Shown in pieces: positions 11,309 to 21,778 of a stretch of 64,000 nucleotides of DNA. This DNA comes from Hydrangea macrophylla. Lineage: Eukaryota; Streptophyta; Magnoliopsida; Cornales; Hydrangeaceae. Made by a program: the position numbers and the translations under genes. How positions within the stretch are numbered: position 1 is the stretch's first letter; the number at the start of each line of letters is the position of its first letter. Location: the NCBI GenBank assembly GCA_033977485.1, contig CM066993.1, forward strand, positions 32,404,501-32,468,500. The letters run 5' to 3'. The notes below the pieces were generated by a model that made no database searches, had not been told where the DNA came from, and worked only from the letters and a program-made list of their open reading frames with translations.

Positions 11309-12323
11309 TGTTGGGAATATGCCCTCAAACCAGTTAGATGGATAATGGAATATCAAAATGCATTTATGCATGTTAGTTCATGAGATGAATATTAGACTGA
11401 AATCCTTAAACAACATTATATATGGTTCATTTGTGTATGCGATTACACATGTGAGATATGAATCACAAATCCTTGTTGTTTCAAATAAGTCACAGTAGAT
11501 GATAAGTCTGGATAACTTATCAGGTATACACTGTAGCATGATTAACGTCTACGGGGTAGAATGATGAATCTCATTCATAAGAGTCTTTGACTCTTGGTTA
11601 ATATGCTAGTGCACTCGGTGCATTGACGGACCTGAGTTAAACTTATTGACACCTAAACGCTGTCACCGTCAATAGGAACTCAAAACTTGTATAGGGATAC
11701 ATGTCCTTAATCCTGAGACAGTTATGAACGCAAGTTGTATGCTTGATTGCTTTGACTTACCAATCAGTGAGGTCTTGCAAGATCAACACCTGGGTATCTT
11801 GGGTAAATCAGGTATACAATGTTACGAACATATATTGTCAAGATGGAATTCTACCCTCTTCTATAAAACGAAGAGTAAGTATTCCCTCGAGAATGTCACT
11901 AGGAGTGATTACTGAGAGCTGGCCAGCCTTGTCAATAAAGTGTTATTGTTGACATGTTTAGTAATCCAAGCGTAGTGAATGATACTTGAGGAATATAAGA
12001 TGTACTATCTATTGGGTCGATAGTATCTTTACACATACATCCCAATGATATATACGAATACTGCCTGGTAGAGGGACATCCGTATCATATTATACAAGTC
12101 TAGCAATCACTTATGTATGTGTGATTATGTTCTTATGCACTGGAGTGCAATTATCATTTTATAGTGGCATTAATGATAATTGATTAATTATTGATTCCTT
12201 AGTCAAGAGTACTGACTAGATGGAATAATAATTAATCGGAGCCAGTAATTATGAACCTAGGAGGTCCCACTCTTAGCTCCACCAGAATGCTTGGAAAGGC
12301 AATTGAGGATGCTGTCAAGACTG

Positions 12324-12434
12324 GTTCAATCGATCGAAGTTGTTTCGATCGATTGAAGTCTAGACAGGTTCGATCGATGGAACTTGGTTCGATCGATCGA
12401 AGGTTCGATTGATCGAAGTTACTTTGATCGATGG
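12324..12434 (+). repeat. TCGATCGA palindrome cluster, copia B 3' LTR
   Basis: Six palindromic units, some with one mismatch, against four in the 5' LTR. The cluster therefore changes copy number between two LTRs of one element. Confidence 0.85.
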
Positions 12435-12458
12435 AAAGTAAGGTCGGTTATGGGAATC

Positions 12459-12466
12459 TATAAATA
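12459..12466 (+). promoter_or_regulatory. TATA box, copia B 3' LTR
   Basis: TATAAATA followed by GGGCAGCTGCG, as in the other copies. Confidence 0.7.
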
Positions 12467-12826
12467 GGGCAGCTGCGTTCTGGGAAAGAAGTTCGTCGTT
12501 TTAACGTCCCTAAGCTGCTGAAACTGTTTTAGGGTTCCCAAACCTTCTTCATCCTCTCTATTAGAGATCCCACCATCTCTAGCCTCTCTGGGAAGCGTTC
12601 GAGGAGACATAAGAGTGAAGATCACCTAGAGGTTGCTGCTGGACATTGCTAAAGGAAGCCATATTCAGAATTGGGTTCAAGACCTAAGGTATATTATTCT
12701 TGCACCCTTGTACACATCTAAGGAGTTGACGAGTAGTAGATCCAAGGATACCAAAAGTTTTTATAACTGGACTTTTTTCGCTGCGCGTTTAAACTTTGAT
12801 TCAAACCGTTTTTTACCAACAAGAAG

Positions 12827-13422
12827 GGCCCGGTAAAAAAGCCCAGGCAGGACTAGTAGAGAGGAGGTCGGGATCAGCCCTAGATCGCTTTCATGCCTCT
12901 ATCCCGACCAATCCACGAAGTCATGGCCGCTGTCGAGGCGCAGAGGTTACTTCAATAATCGAAAAAACTAAAAGTCTCGCTCGATAAGAGGAATTGGAAT
13001 ACGTTTTGACGCTTCCATAGAGACCACGTCCATGACACAGAGGATTGCTTCAAGTTGAAGATAGCCATAGAAAAACTGATCAAGTAGGGTCATCTTGCAG
13101 AATACGTCGCGACAGATGGACGGCCTATGCAAGGAGCCTGACCCACCGGTCAAATACAGCCTCTTAGTCAAATCAATGTGATCTCCAGAGGAGTGTCAGG
13201 AGGTGGGGATTCATAGTCGGCAAGGAAGAGGCATGCTCCGGCATCCCAGGCGGATGTCTGGCAGGTCCAATCCATCGGCTCCCTGCCAATTGACATACTG
13301 ACGTTCACCTACGACGATTTGCAAGGCGTCCACTGCCCCCATGATGACCCATTGGTTGTGACACTCTCCATAGCCAATTACGTGGTCAAGAGGGTGTTGG
13401 TAGACACGGGCTCCAGAATTCT
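12827..13422 (+). pseudogene. Tat gag 3' part and start of protease
   Basis: Continues the Tat gag after copia B. The first frame reads GPGKKAQAGLVERRS. From about 13010 another frame gives FHRDHVHDTEDCFKLKIAIEKL, the histidine/cysteine-rich Gag tail typical of Tat, then GHLAEYVATDG. Near 13260-13420 it reads IGSLPIDILTFTYDDLQGVHCPHDDPLVVTLSIANYVVKRVLVDTGS. VLVDTGS is the aspartic protease active site with the catalytic Asp and the DTG triad. The element ends a few bases later at about 13422, so most of the protease, RT, RNase H and integrase are absent. Stops and frame changes occur before the protease. Confidence 0.8.
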
Positions 13423-14360
13423 GAAATTTTGATTTTAATTAGAGTCTAATTGACTCTGGATTTTGGGACGTTGGACAAATTGGAATCTAATCAAGCTCCA
13501 GATTTTTGAAAATGAATTTGATTAGGAGTCTAATCAACCCTGATTTTTGAAAGTTAAACGAATTGGAGTCTAATCAGCACTGAATTTTTGGCAATTTAAT
13601 CTGATTGGAGACTGATTGACTCCAGGTTTTGAAAGATTTGGTTTAAGTGGAGTCTGATTGACTCCAGATTTTTGAAGATTGATTTGATTAGAGTCTGAAT
13701 AACTCCGGATTTTGGGACGTTGGACAAATTGGAATCTAATCAGGCTCTGAATTATATTTTATTTTTTGATTAGGAGTCTAATCAACCCTGATTTTTGGAA
13801 GTTGAACAAATTGGAGTCTAATCGGCACCGGATTTTTGGCAATTTAATTTGATTGGAGACTGATTGACCCTAGGTTTTAAAAGATTTGGTTTAAGTAGAG
13901 TCTGATTGACTCCAGATTTTCGAAGATTGATTTGATTGGAGTCTGAATAACTCTGGATTTTGAAAATTGAATAATTTGGGGCTTAACTGACTCCAGATTT
14001 TGAAAATTTTGATTTAAGTCTACATGACTCTGAATTTTTTCAATTTTGATTAAATTGGAATTTGATTGATTCCCTATTTTTGAAAATTGATTTGATTTGA
14101 GCCTGATTTGGCTCCAATCTTTTGAAAATTGATTCAAGCTCAGTTGTCTCCTGATTTCGTAAATTGAAAAAATTGGAACCTGATTGATTCCAAAATTTGA
14201 AAATTAGGTTAAATTGGGTTTTGATTGACTCTAGATCTTGAAAATTGAAATGATTGGGATCTGATTGACTCCAGATTTTGAAAATAGATTTAGTTCGACT
14301 CCGGATTATGAGAAAATTGAGCCAATTTTGAATATGATTGATCTTTGATTCTAGAAATTT
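13423..14360 (+). repeat. Minisatellite of about 41-bp units with a 249-bp higher-order period
   Basis: Diverged units alternate elements like GATTGGAGTCTGATTGACTCC and GATTTTTGAAAATTGA. A distinctive TTTTGGGACGTTGGACAAAT variant recurs at 13461 and 13710 (249 bases apart), with a third phase at about 13958, so roughly six units form one larger period. Copies decay toward 14360. The array is probably part of the 3' untranslated region of Ogre C. The minus-strand ORF at 13877-14137 is a by-product of the repeat. Confidence 0.8.
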
Positions 14361-14561
14361 AAAACGGATTTGAATCTGAGTAGTTCCAAACTTAGGAAAG
14401 TTAATTCGAAGTTGAATCCCAAAAAAGTAACCCCTAAAAAAAAGGCAGGGGGAGGGGGGGGGGGGGAATTGGGAGTTATGAGTCGAATCGAATCAGCATT
14501 GACTTTTCCCCATGAAAAATTCGTATCCTCAATTTTCGTAACGAATCCGTGCTAATTTCAG
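14361..14561. other. Spacer with a G-tract
   Basis: Non-repetitive stretch between two arrays. It contains an A-rich run, then GGGGG, A, and an uninterrupted run of 13 G at 14454-14466. No gene can be supported. Confidence 0.6.
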
Positions 14562-16007
14562 TGTGCTACCTGATTCGACTATAGAGTGTAAGGCGTGAAG
14601 CGGCTCAGTCGATCAGATGATTTTTGGGGGATTATGGAGTGTAAGGCGTGAAGCGACTCAATCTTTTAGTGTGCTACCTGATTCGACTATGGAGTGTAAG
14701 GCGTGAAGCGGCTCAGTCAATCAGATGATTTTTGGGGGATTATGGAGTGTAAGGCGTGAAGCAACTCAATCTTTCGGCCTGCTACCTGATTCAACTATGG
14801 AGTGTAAGGCGTGAAGCGGCTCAGTCAATCAGATGATTTTTGGAAGATTATGGAGTGTAAGGCATAAAGCAACTCAATCTTTCAGCGTGCTACCTGATTC
14901 GACTATGGAGTGTAAGGCATGAAGCGGCTCAGTCGATCAGATGGTTTTTGGAGGATTATGGAGTATAAGGCGTGAAGCGACTCAATCTTTCAGCGTGTTG
15001 GGTTTGTGCCCTCAAACCATTACTTTATGTATGAGACATTAGCATTATAATATATGGATATCAGCTTTACATTTCATTGTGTATGTTTCTTTCATGAGAT
15101 GATTGTTTTGTCCTTAAGTATCATAGTAAGCAATTCGTGTGTGTATGAGATACACACAAGTGAGATACGAATTACTATTCTTTGATACTTAGAATATGTC
15201 ACAGTGGATGATGAGACTGGATACCTCATCAGGTCTACACTGTAGCATAATTAACTACCATTGGATGGAGTGATTAATCTCAATCACTAGAGTGTAGATC
15301 TTAGTTGATATGCTAGTGCTTATAGTGCATTGACGGACCTGAGCTTTCCTATTGACGCTTAAGGCTGTCAACAGTCAATAGGAACTCATAACTTGTATAA
15401 AGTACGTGTTCTCAATCTTGAGATGATTATGAACACAGACTATGGATATGGCTGCTTTGACTTACCAATCAGTGAGGTCTATAGAAGATCAACACCTGGG
15501 TATCTTGGGTATGTCATGTCCATAGGGTTGTGAACATATATTGTCAAGATAGAATCTACCCTCTGATTCAGAGTAAGCATTCCCTTGAGAATGTCACCAA
15601 GTTGATTACTGAGTACTGCAGTCTTATTGATAAGAGTTATCAACATGTTTGGTAATCATGAGAGGTGAATGGGAATCAAGGAATACAAGAAGTAATCATG
15701 ATTCAGGTTGACAGTAACAGTTATCCGACTACCAGAATATGATTACGAATGCTGATGGTAGAGGGACATTAGTACACCATACAAGTCTAGTTATCGCTTC
15801 GGATATGTTCTTTTGCGTTGGAGTTCAGTTATCGTTTTATAGTGGAATAAACGTTAACTGACCAGTTAGTTAGTTTGCTGATCAAAGAGTTTGGTCATGG
15901 TAATTAACAAACTGGTCTGAGCCAACAATAAAGAGCCTAGGAGGTCCCACTCTTAGCTCCGCTAGGATGCTTGGAAAGACACTTGAGGAAGCTATTAAGA
16001 CAAGTTC

Positions 16008-16152
16008 GATCGATTGAAGTCAGCAGGTTCGATCGATTGAAGTCAGCAGGTTCGATCGATCGAGAAAGGTTCGATCGATCGAGGATTCGATCGATCGAGA
16101 AAGGTTCGATCGATCGAAGGTTCGATCGATCGAAGTCACTTCGATCGATCGA
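16008..16152 (+). repeat. TCGATCGA palindrome cluster, largest copy
   Basis: Eight units, most of them perfect TTCGATCGATCGA palindromes, end about 24 bases before the TATA box. Confidence 0.88.
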
Positions 16153-16175
16153 AGTCTAGGTCGGTTCTGGAAATC

Positions 16176-16183
16176 TATAAATA
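16176..16183 (+). promoter_or_regulatory. TATA box of the solo LTR
   Basis: TATAAATA followed by GGGCAGCTGCG. Confidence 0.72.
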
Positions 16184-16815
16184 GGGCAGCTGCGTTCTGG
16201 AAGTAAGTGATCGTCGTTTTTATACGCAGAAGCTGTAGAAACTATCATAGTCTTCCCAAAACCTTCCTATCCTCTCTATTAGGGTTCCCACCAACCCTAG
16301 TCTTTCCGGCAGGCATCCGCAGGAGTCATAAGGGTGAAGATCATCTAGTGGAGGCTGCTGGAAGTTAAAGTTTCAGAATTGGGTTCAAGACACTAAGGTA
16401 TAATTCTTGCACCCACTAGTACGCATCTATGGAATTGACGAGTAGTAGATCCTGGAATACCAAAAGTTTTATAACTTAACCTATTTCCGCTGTGCGTTTA
16501 AACTCTAACTTTAAACCACTTTTCCTTCACAACGTGCTACCTGATTCGACTATGGAGTGTAAGGCATTAAGCGGCTCAGTAAATCAGATGGCTTCTGGAG
16601 GATTGTGGAGTGTAAGGCGTGAAGCGACTCAATCTTTCAGCGTGCTGCCTGATTCGACTATGGAGTATAAGGCATGAAGCGTCTCAGTCGATCAGATGAT
16701 TTTATAGAAGATTATGGAGTGTAAGGCGTGAAACAACTTAATCTTTCAGTGTGCTACCTGATTTGACTATGGAGTGTAAGGCGTGAAGTGGCTTAGTCGA
16801 TCAGATGATTCCTTG

Positions 16816-17213
16816 AAACACATGTTCCCAAGAGTAAAACTATAACATAACTGGAGAAATCGGAGCATAAGGCGCATTTCTAATAATAAGAAGATCAGCA
16901 TGACTCCGGGTTATCATATTTGGGAGCATGAGACATGAAATTTGAGCATATGCATCACGATAAGATAGGAGTACATCTGTGTGGTTGTTTGCGTTTATGT
17001 ATTGTCCCTTGCCCAAACTACGTCTTGGTCTGATTCCCGATGGGATACGTAGGCAGCTCACCATTGAGCACGACCAGGTTTTGGCTCTCTGCGCACCCGA
17101 CTTTTGCAACGCACTTTCATTTTTAGCTGGATTTAGCCGCTTGGTCAAAGGCTTGTCTTTCATATAGGCTTCGACATTCACTTCTTTACAAACTCTGCCA
17201 AAGAGGGGCAAAC
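16816..17213 (+). other. Ogre C 3' untranslated end and polypurine tract
   Basis: No coding region. At 17011-17056 it carries the structured motif AACTACG...TCCC...GGGATACGTAGGCAGC, found eight times in the three Ogre-type elements here. At 17199-17213 lies CCAAAGAGGGGCAAAC, the polypurine tract, immediately before the LTR start TGTAGAC. The same tract precedes the 3' LTRs at 33058 and 51650. Confidence 0.82.
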
Positions 17214-17496
17214 TGTAGACATCCCGATTTTGACCAAACGTCAAATCTAGGGATCGGTTACCTCTTAAGACAAATGATGACGATGACCGGTGAAATTCGA
17301 AGATTTTCCAGAGAATTCAAATTCTTCAAAGATTCTTCAATTAAAGTTTCAAAATCAAAGAAAAAAATCAAAGAAGGAGAAATTGGGTATTTAAGAGAAA
17401 ACTGAACGTTGAAGAACGTGTGAGAAAATCAGTCTGAGAATACCTTCAAAAAATATATATATATATAGTGATGATACTAAGATATATAAAATAAAA

Positions 17497-17498
<2 letters not shown>

Positions 17499-17542
<44 letters not shown>
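17499..17542. repeat. (GA)n microsatellite
   Basis: About 22 GA dinucleotides inside the Ogre C LTR, flanked by TA-rich runs. Confidence 0.97.
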
Positions 17543-17545
<3 letters not shown>

Positions 17546-17788
17546 AAAGAAAGAGTTCTAATATATATATATATGAGGAGAAAGTGAAAAAACAAGTCTT
17601 GAAAAGAAAAGAAAAAGAAAAGAGAAAAAAAAAGAAATAAAAGAACATATGAGAATGTATACCATGCATATGGGTACATTTTAATAAAGTACATTGCAAA
17701 TATAAGTACATTAGTATATACTTTACTAGACAATTTAAGTTTATGTTAATATATATGTTGAAAATTAAAAAGAGGGCAAAATTCTGTT

Positions 17789-17896
17789 AGCCGCGGCACG
17801 CGGGAAAGCCGGCGGCACTCACTGAGTGCCGCATGGCATTCAGTGAGTGTCGCTCGACACTCAGTGGGTGCCGAAGGCAGCCATCGAGTGCCGCGA
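17789..17896 (+). repeat. GC-rich palindrome block in Ogre C U3
   Basis: GGCACTCACTGAGTGCC at 17814-17830 is a perfect inverted repeat, followed by GAGTGTCGCTCGACACTC, another perfect one, and further GTGCCG variants. The block is far more GC-rich than its surroundings and ends about 95 bases before the TATA box. Confidence 0.85.
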
Positions 17897-17990
17897 ACTG
17901 TAACAGACTGCTTTGCTCACATATTCTAGAAGAAAAATTTGCACATGGGTTTCCACCTGAATTTACCCATTTAACCTTGTCATGTTGGTC

Positions 17991-17998
17991 TATATAAA
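17991..17998 (+). promoter_or_regulatory. TATA box, Ogre C LTR
   Basis: TATATAAA in the context GGTCTATATAAACAGACC, at the position matching the TATA boxes of the other Ogre LTRs. Confidence 0.72.
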
Positions 17999-20434
17999 CA
18001 GACCTTCATCTCCATTATGGGGAATTTTTACTTGACTTTTGAACTTTTCACTTAATCTTAGAGTGAGATACAAGAGTTATATATAAAATAAAAAGAATTG
18101 AGAGATGAAGAGGAAAGTTTTCTTGAAGAAATTGAAGAATTGAAGAAGAAATTGAAGATTTTTGGATGAGCTTCCCAAGAAATAGAAGAAATCCTTGAGG
18201 TCATAGAGGTAACCTCTCAATCCTTGGTAGAATTAGGCAAATTCATTCACAAGTTCATAGTTCTAGAAACTTTACACATTTTCAAAGCCTTTCTTCCTAC
18301 CCCATTTCATCACACACCACTTAGAGCTTGTGATTGAATCTCATAACATTTCATTAATTTGGGTCTAAAGAGAGCTTTGGATTTAAGAATAAAAGAGTTT
18401 TGATTTGAAATTTTCAAATAACCTTTGATTTCATTTCTTTTGTTTATATTCTTCTCATAGGATCTATGAGATCTTCAAAATCTCATTAGATCTCTTTGAG
18501 TTTGATCCTCTAGTCCCTTATGATCCTATGATTTATATGGGGATTAAGATTGTTCATGGTCATATCTACACATAGTTGATTGGGTTCAAGTCTTAGCTCA
18601 TGACTTGGATCTCCCTACTAGGAATCTTATGGAATCCATACTATATTCCATAGAGATTTGAGTAGATTTAGGTCTCATTGAGTCTCCAAGGACCATTAAT
18701 TTGAGAGGAGAATAGTATATCATAGTTCTAATTTCCTCAAGGATCATATGTTTGAGAAAGGATTTAGATATAAGTTTTCATAGTTTGTTTGTTGAAATCT
18801 AAGGAACTTGAATATTCAAGAGTTCATAAGATTGAGTAAGAACTTAGGATTCTCTTGCTATCAGATCTATGATGGAAATCCATTAAGGCCAAATCTATGA
18901 ATCTCTTCATGTTTCATTATTTACTCCAATGATCATAATCATATTTGATCCTAGTTCTCTCTAGAATCATGGATCAAGTTTGATTCGAAATATGAACATC
19001 AATTTAACAAAGGTACAGTGAATCCATAAACCAACTGTGATCAAAGATTTTTTATAAAATCATGGTTCATTGGAAATTGGATGAGACCAATTGGAGGGTG
19101 TTCATAACTCATTTAAGCATCTCTGTAATTTTTGTTTTGATAAAATTCCATGTCTAAGATGGTTTGGTCTTATGATTTCAAAACAAACAATTCTCTGTCC
19201 AAAATTCTAGAACAGTAAGCCTGTTTTAAAATTAATAAATCAGAACATTAATTGATATTTCTTGACCCAAAATAATTTTTTATAAGTATTTCAATGTGTT
19301 AGAAAGATACCCTAAAAAGATCTAAGTGTTTCGCATTTTTTTACTATTTTTAGAAAATCGTACAAGATCTCTGGACAGAGAGTTGTAGATTCCTGAGTGA
19401 TGTCTAGTGTTTTCCACATTCCTAGAGCTCTAACCGTTAAAACCTTGATTATCTTTTTGGCTTAGAAACTAGACTCACAGAGGCATATCATATCCAAATA
19501 TCATTAAGATCTAACCGTTGGAATTATGGTTTTCTACCTTTTAAAATATTGTCTGCTCTCTGTAATTTAGGAAAAACAGTCACTGTTTTTGTCTAGTCTC
19601 ATTGATTTTAACTTAAATGGTTTCCTAATGTCTTGGGACCCAAATCATGTTTTGAATAATGATAATTTAGCTTAAATCCAGGAGCTAAGTGATCCAAAAT
19701 AGTGAACAAATTCATATCTCATTCTTGTTCATGTTCATTCATTCATCCATGTACATTGATGCTTATGATTAGGACAAGTTATTGGATAAAGTTGGACTTA
19801 GTTGAACCAAATTGAACATAACCATGGATTCCTTATGATCATGTCGGGATTATAGCACCCCTATATAGACATCACATTGGCTCTTAGTTGAGACTTGTAT
19901 ATCTATAGAGATGCTATAGCTCCAACTAATCAAAAGGAATTCATGGTTTTGTCGATTCTTTCCATACTTGATAGATCTAAGCTAGAGATTTAGGATTGAT
20001 TACTTGATGTCATATTATTATGTGAAGCATGTGGACTAACCCTTTTTTTGTAGTGCTTTGGAGGTATGACTTCTCATCTCTTCTTTAGTTTATTTCATTT
20101 ATTGATTTTATTAATTTTCAACTCCATGTGCGACACCTTAGCTTAGGTCTTGCCTTATGTGTATATGTGTTAGAGATATTTTTCCTAGGATTTCTATTCT
20201 TTGTATGCATTGCACGTTTCCCATTTCGTGGCTGGATCTCTGGTAAGTTCTCTAGTTCCCTACTTGCACATCATTTTGCTTGCTACTTGAATTATGTGGC
20301 TTATGAATGATATTTTATCGTTAGCAATTTTGCACCCTTTTTTGACATGCTTGTGATATGTATACTTATATCTATGTATTAGTTGAGGGCATGCTTAGAT
20401 TATTAATTCAATTAAATAGGATGATGAGTAGAGG

Positions 20435-20493
20435 CCTATCACGAGATAGGATGAAAGGGGTGTTTTAGTCCGTCGGACTCCTTCCCCTTTCAT
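20435..20493 (+). promoter_or_regulatory. U5 stem-loops of Ogre C
   Basis: CCTATC-ACGA-GATAGG forms a 6-bp stem (20435-20450). It is followed by a second stem, ATGAAAGGGG (20451-20460) with CCCCTTTCAT (20484-20493), a perfect 10-bp pairing around AGTCCGTCGGACT. Homologous hairpins with compensatory changes exist in all the other Ogre-type LTRs here. The role is unknown; the position just upstream of the primer site suggests a leader RNA element. Confidence 0.7.
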
Positions 20494-20663
20494 TCTATAA
20501 TCCCCGGACCCAGATTATCTTTGGTTTCGCAAAAGATCGGTTGCTTTTAAAAATGATTTCTTAATTTTCCTAAAAAAATTAAGTGGCGACTCATATTTGA
20601 ATTTGAAATTTGACTAAGAAATTGTTTTAAAATTAAAAGTGGGCCCAAATGTCGGTATCCACA

Positions 20664-21778
20664 GTCATCAGTAAATGTAATGAAATACTAATAACCACCT
20701 CGTGCCCTAACATTTATTAGTCCACATACATCGGTATGTATCAATTCCAACAAGTCTTTGGTTTTATTGCCCTTTGCTAAAAAGGGCTTCTTAGTCATCT
20801 TTCTTCCAAACAGGATTCACAGACAGGTAGTGTTTCAAGAACCACAGAGTCAAGGATCCCATCCTTAACATGCCTGTCTATCCTATTTAGATTGATATGA
20901 CCTAATCTTATGTACGAAAGTTTTATTGGATTTGAAGAAGGTTCCTTCCTTTTAGATGGTACAGTTACCACTGAGTTATTCAATTCCACTTTGGGTGTTT
21001 CTAGAGAGATTGGATAGATCAAGAATAAACCATTAGACAACATACCAGGACAAATAAAAGAACCATTTCTTTTTATGGAAATTTCAGTACCAAAAGAAAA
21101 TGAATGACCATTATTCACTAGACTAGAAACTAAAATAAGAATATGTCTTATAGAAGGAATGTAAAGTGCATCCAATACGACTAAAGTTTTATTACTAGGA
21201 AAACTAAGACTACTACTCCAACTGCAACTGCTGAAATGGTTGTACCAGATCCCAAAGTAAGAGTGATCTCTCTATCACTGCACTGCCTCGTTAGCCTGGA
21301 CCCCTCAACGAATTGCAGATATGATTAGTTGCACTAGAATCAGCACACCATGTATTTGAAATATCCATTAAAAAACTTAAGTCAATTGCAAATGATTCCA
21401 TCATACCTTGGTTTCTTGTTGCCAAGTAGTCTAGAAAGTTTCAGTTCCAATGTCCTGGTATACCACATTGGAAACACTTTCCCTTATGCTTTACTTCAGC
21501 TATTTTCTTTCCCTTCTTGCCCTACTTCCCAATACTTAGGTTAGGCTTACCAGGATGAGCCTTTGAACCATTCTTCCTCCTCTTTCCCTTTTTGGACTTA
21601 AAGGATGAAGTCTTCTCAATGTTCATTATCTCATGATCACCTTTGAAAATCCCCTCCACTACCTATAGAGAGCTCACTAGTTCACTCACCAAATAACCTA
21701 ATTTATTCATATTATAAGTTAATTTGAATTGAGTGAACAAGGGAGGCAGTGAGTTCAGGACCATGTCAACTTGAGTAT
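20664..21778 (-). pseudogene. Copia fragment, minus strand: integrase start, GAG-pre-integrase, protease, gag end
   Basis: Read leftwards from 21778: Gag residues (QVDMVLNSLPPLFTQFKL), a basic linker, then KCFQCGIPGHWN near 21475-21440, a CCHC zinc knuckle broken by a stop. Next is a protease remnant (CADSSATNH, where DSGA would be expected). An open frame at 21175-20795 then holds DALYIPSIRHILI, VNNGHSFSFGTEISIKRN and LSYIRLGHINLNRID, which is the GAG-pre-integrase domain. Then come LPVCESCLE and, in another frame, residues like ELIHTDVCGP that open the integrase core. It stops at 20664 where the Ogre C LTR ends. The gag continues at 57030-57185 on the far side of gypsy D, proving the two pieces are one element. 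Confidence 0.87.

Larger units (their letters stand above)
4913..12821 (+). mobile_element. Copia B, complete LTR retrotransposon, decayed
   Basis: A 7.9-kb element with 5' LTR, tRNA-Met primer site, leader, gag, decayed pol, polypurine tract and 3' LTR. The target duplication AGAAG is present at 4908-4912 and 12822-12826. Removing the element joins the Tat gag across the insertion. LTR ends are TGTTGG and CCAACA (5' copy CCAATA). It belongs to the same broad copia group as copia A, because LTR structure and TATA context match. Many stops and shifts in gag and pol show it is dead. Confidence 0.93.
11309..12821 (+). mobile_element. Copia B 3' LTR
   Basis: A 1,513-bp copy of the 5' LTR, ending CCAACA. 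It has a longer palindrome cluster (12324-12434) and a TATA box at 12459-12466. Differences from the 5' copy are scattered, which indicates an insertion of moderate age. Confidence 0.93.
14996..16529 (+). mobile_element. Solo copia LTR inside the 108-bp array
   Basis: A 1,534-bp LTR of the copia A family, from TGTTGGGTTTG to TTTTCCTTCA, with no internal region. The flanks are CAGCG (14991-14995) and CAACG (16530-16534). The uninterrupted repeat unit has CAGCG here, so the target duplication carries one later change. It contains a TATA box at 16176 and eight palindromes upstream. Confidence 0.92.
14562..16815 (+). repeat. 108-bp tandem repeat, split by a solo LTR
   Basis: Units start GTGCTACCTGATTCGAC and repeat about every 107-109 bases (14564, 14671, near 14780, near 14889, 16535, near 16640, near 16750). 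Each unit carries two copies of ATGGAGTGTAAGGCGTGAAG, so it is itself a dimer of about 54 bases. Four units lie left and about three right of the solo LTR at 14996-16529. It lies upstream of the Ogre C polypurine tract, a position where Ogre-type elements are known to carry tandem repeats. Confidence 0.9.
17214..20663 (+). mobile_element. 3' LTR of an Ogre-like element (Ogre C)
   Basis: A 3,450-bp LTR starting TGTAGACATCCCGATTTTG and ending GGTATCCACA. Such long LTRs and this AGGGGCAAAC/TGTAGACA junction are typical of Ogre-type Tat elements. In order it holds a GA microsatellite, a GC-rich palindrome block, a TATA box and, 213 bases before its end, a stem-loop shared with the other Ogre LTRs. 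A minus-strand solo relative lies at 35469-38449. The matching 5' half of this element is absent, so its target duplication cannot be checked. Small ORFs inside, such as 17391-17733 minus, are low-complexity artefacts. Confidence 0.87.

Noticed and set aside
16840..17244. 134-codon minus-strand ORF
   Set aside because: Lies antisense across the Ogre C 3' end, polypurine tract and LTR start; no recognisable domain and no counterpart in Ogre1 or Ogre2.
17391..17733. Two overlapping minus ORFs rich in Phe, Leu and Ser, like a membrane protein
   Set aside because: They translate the (GA)n and AT-rich low-complexity tract inside an LTR.
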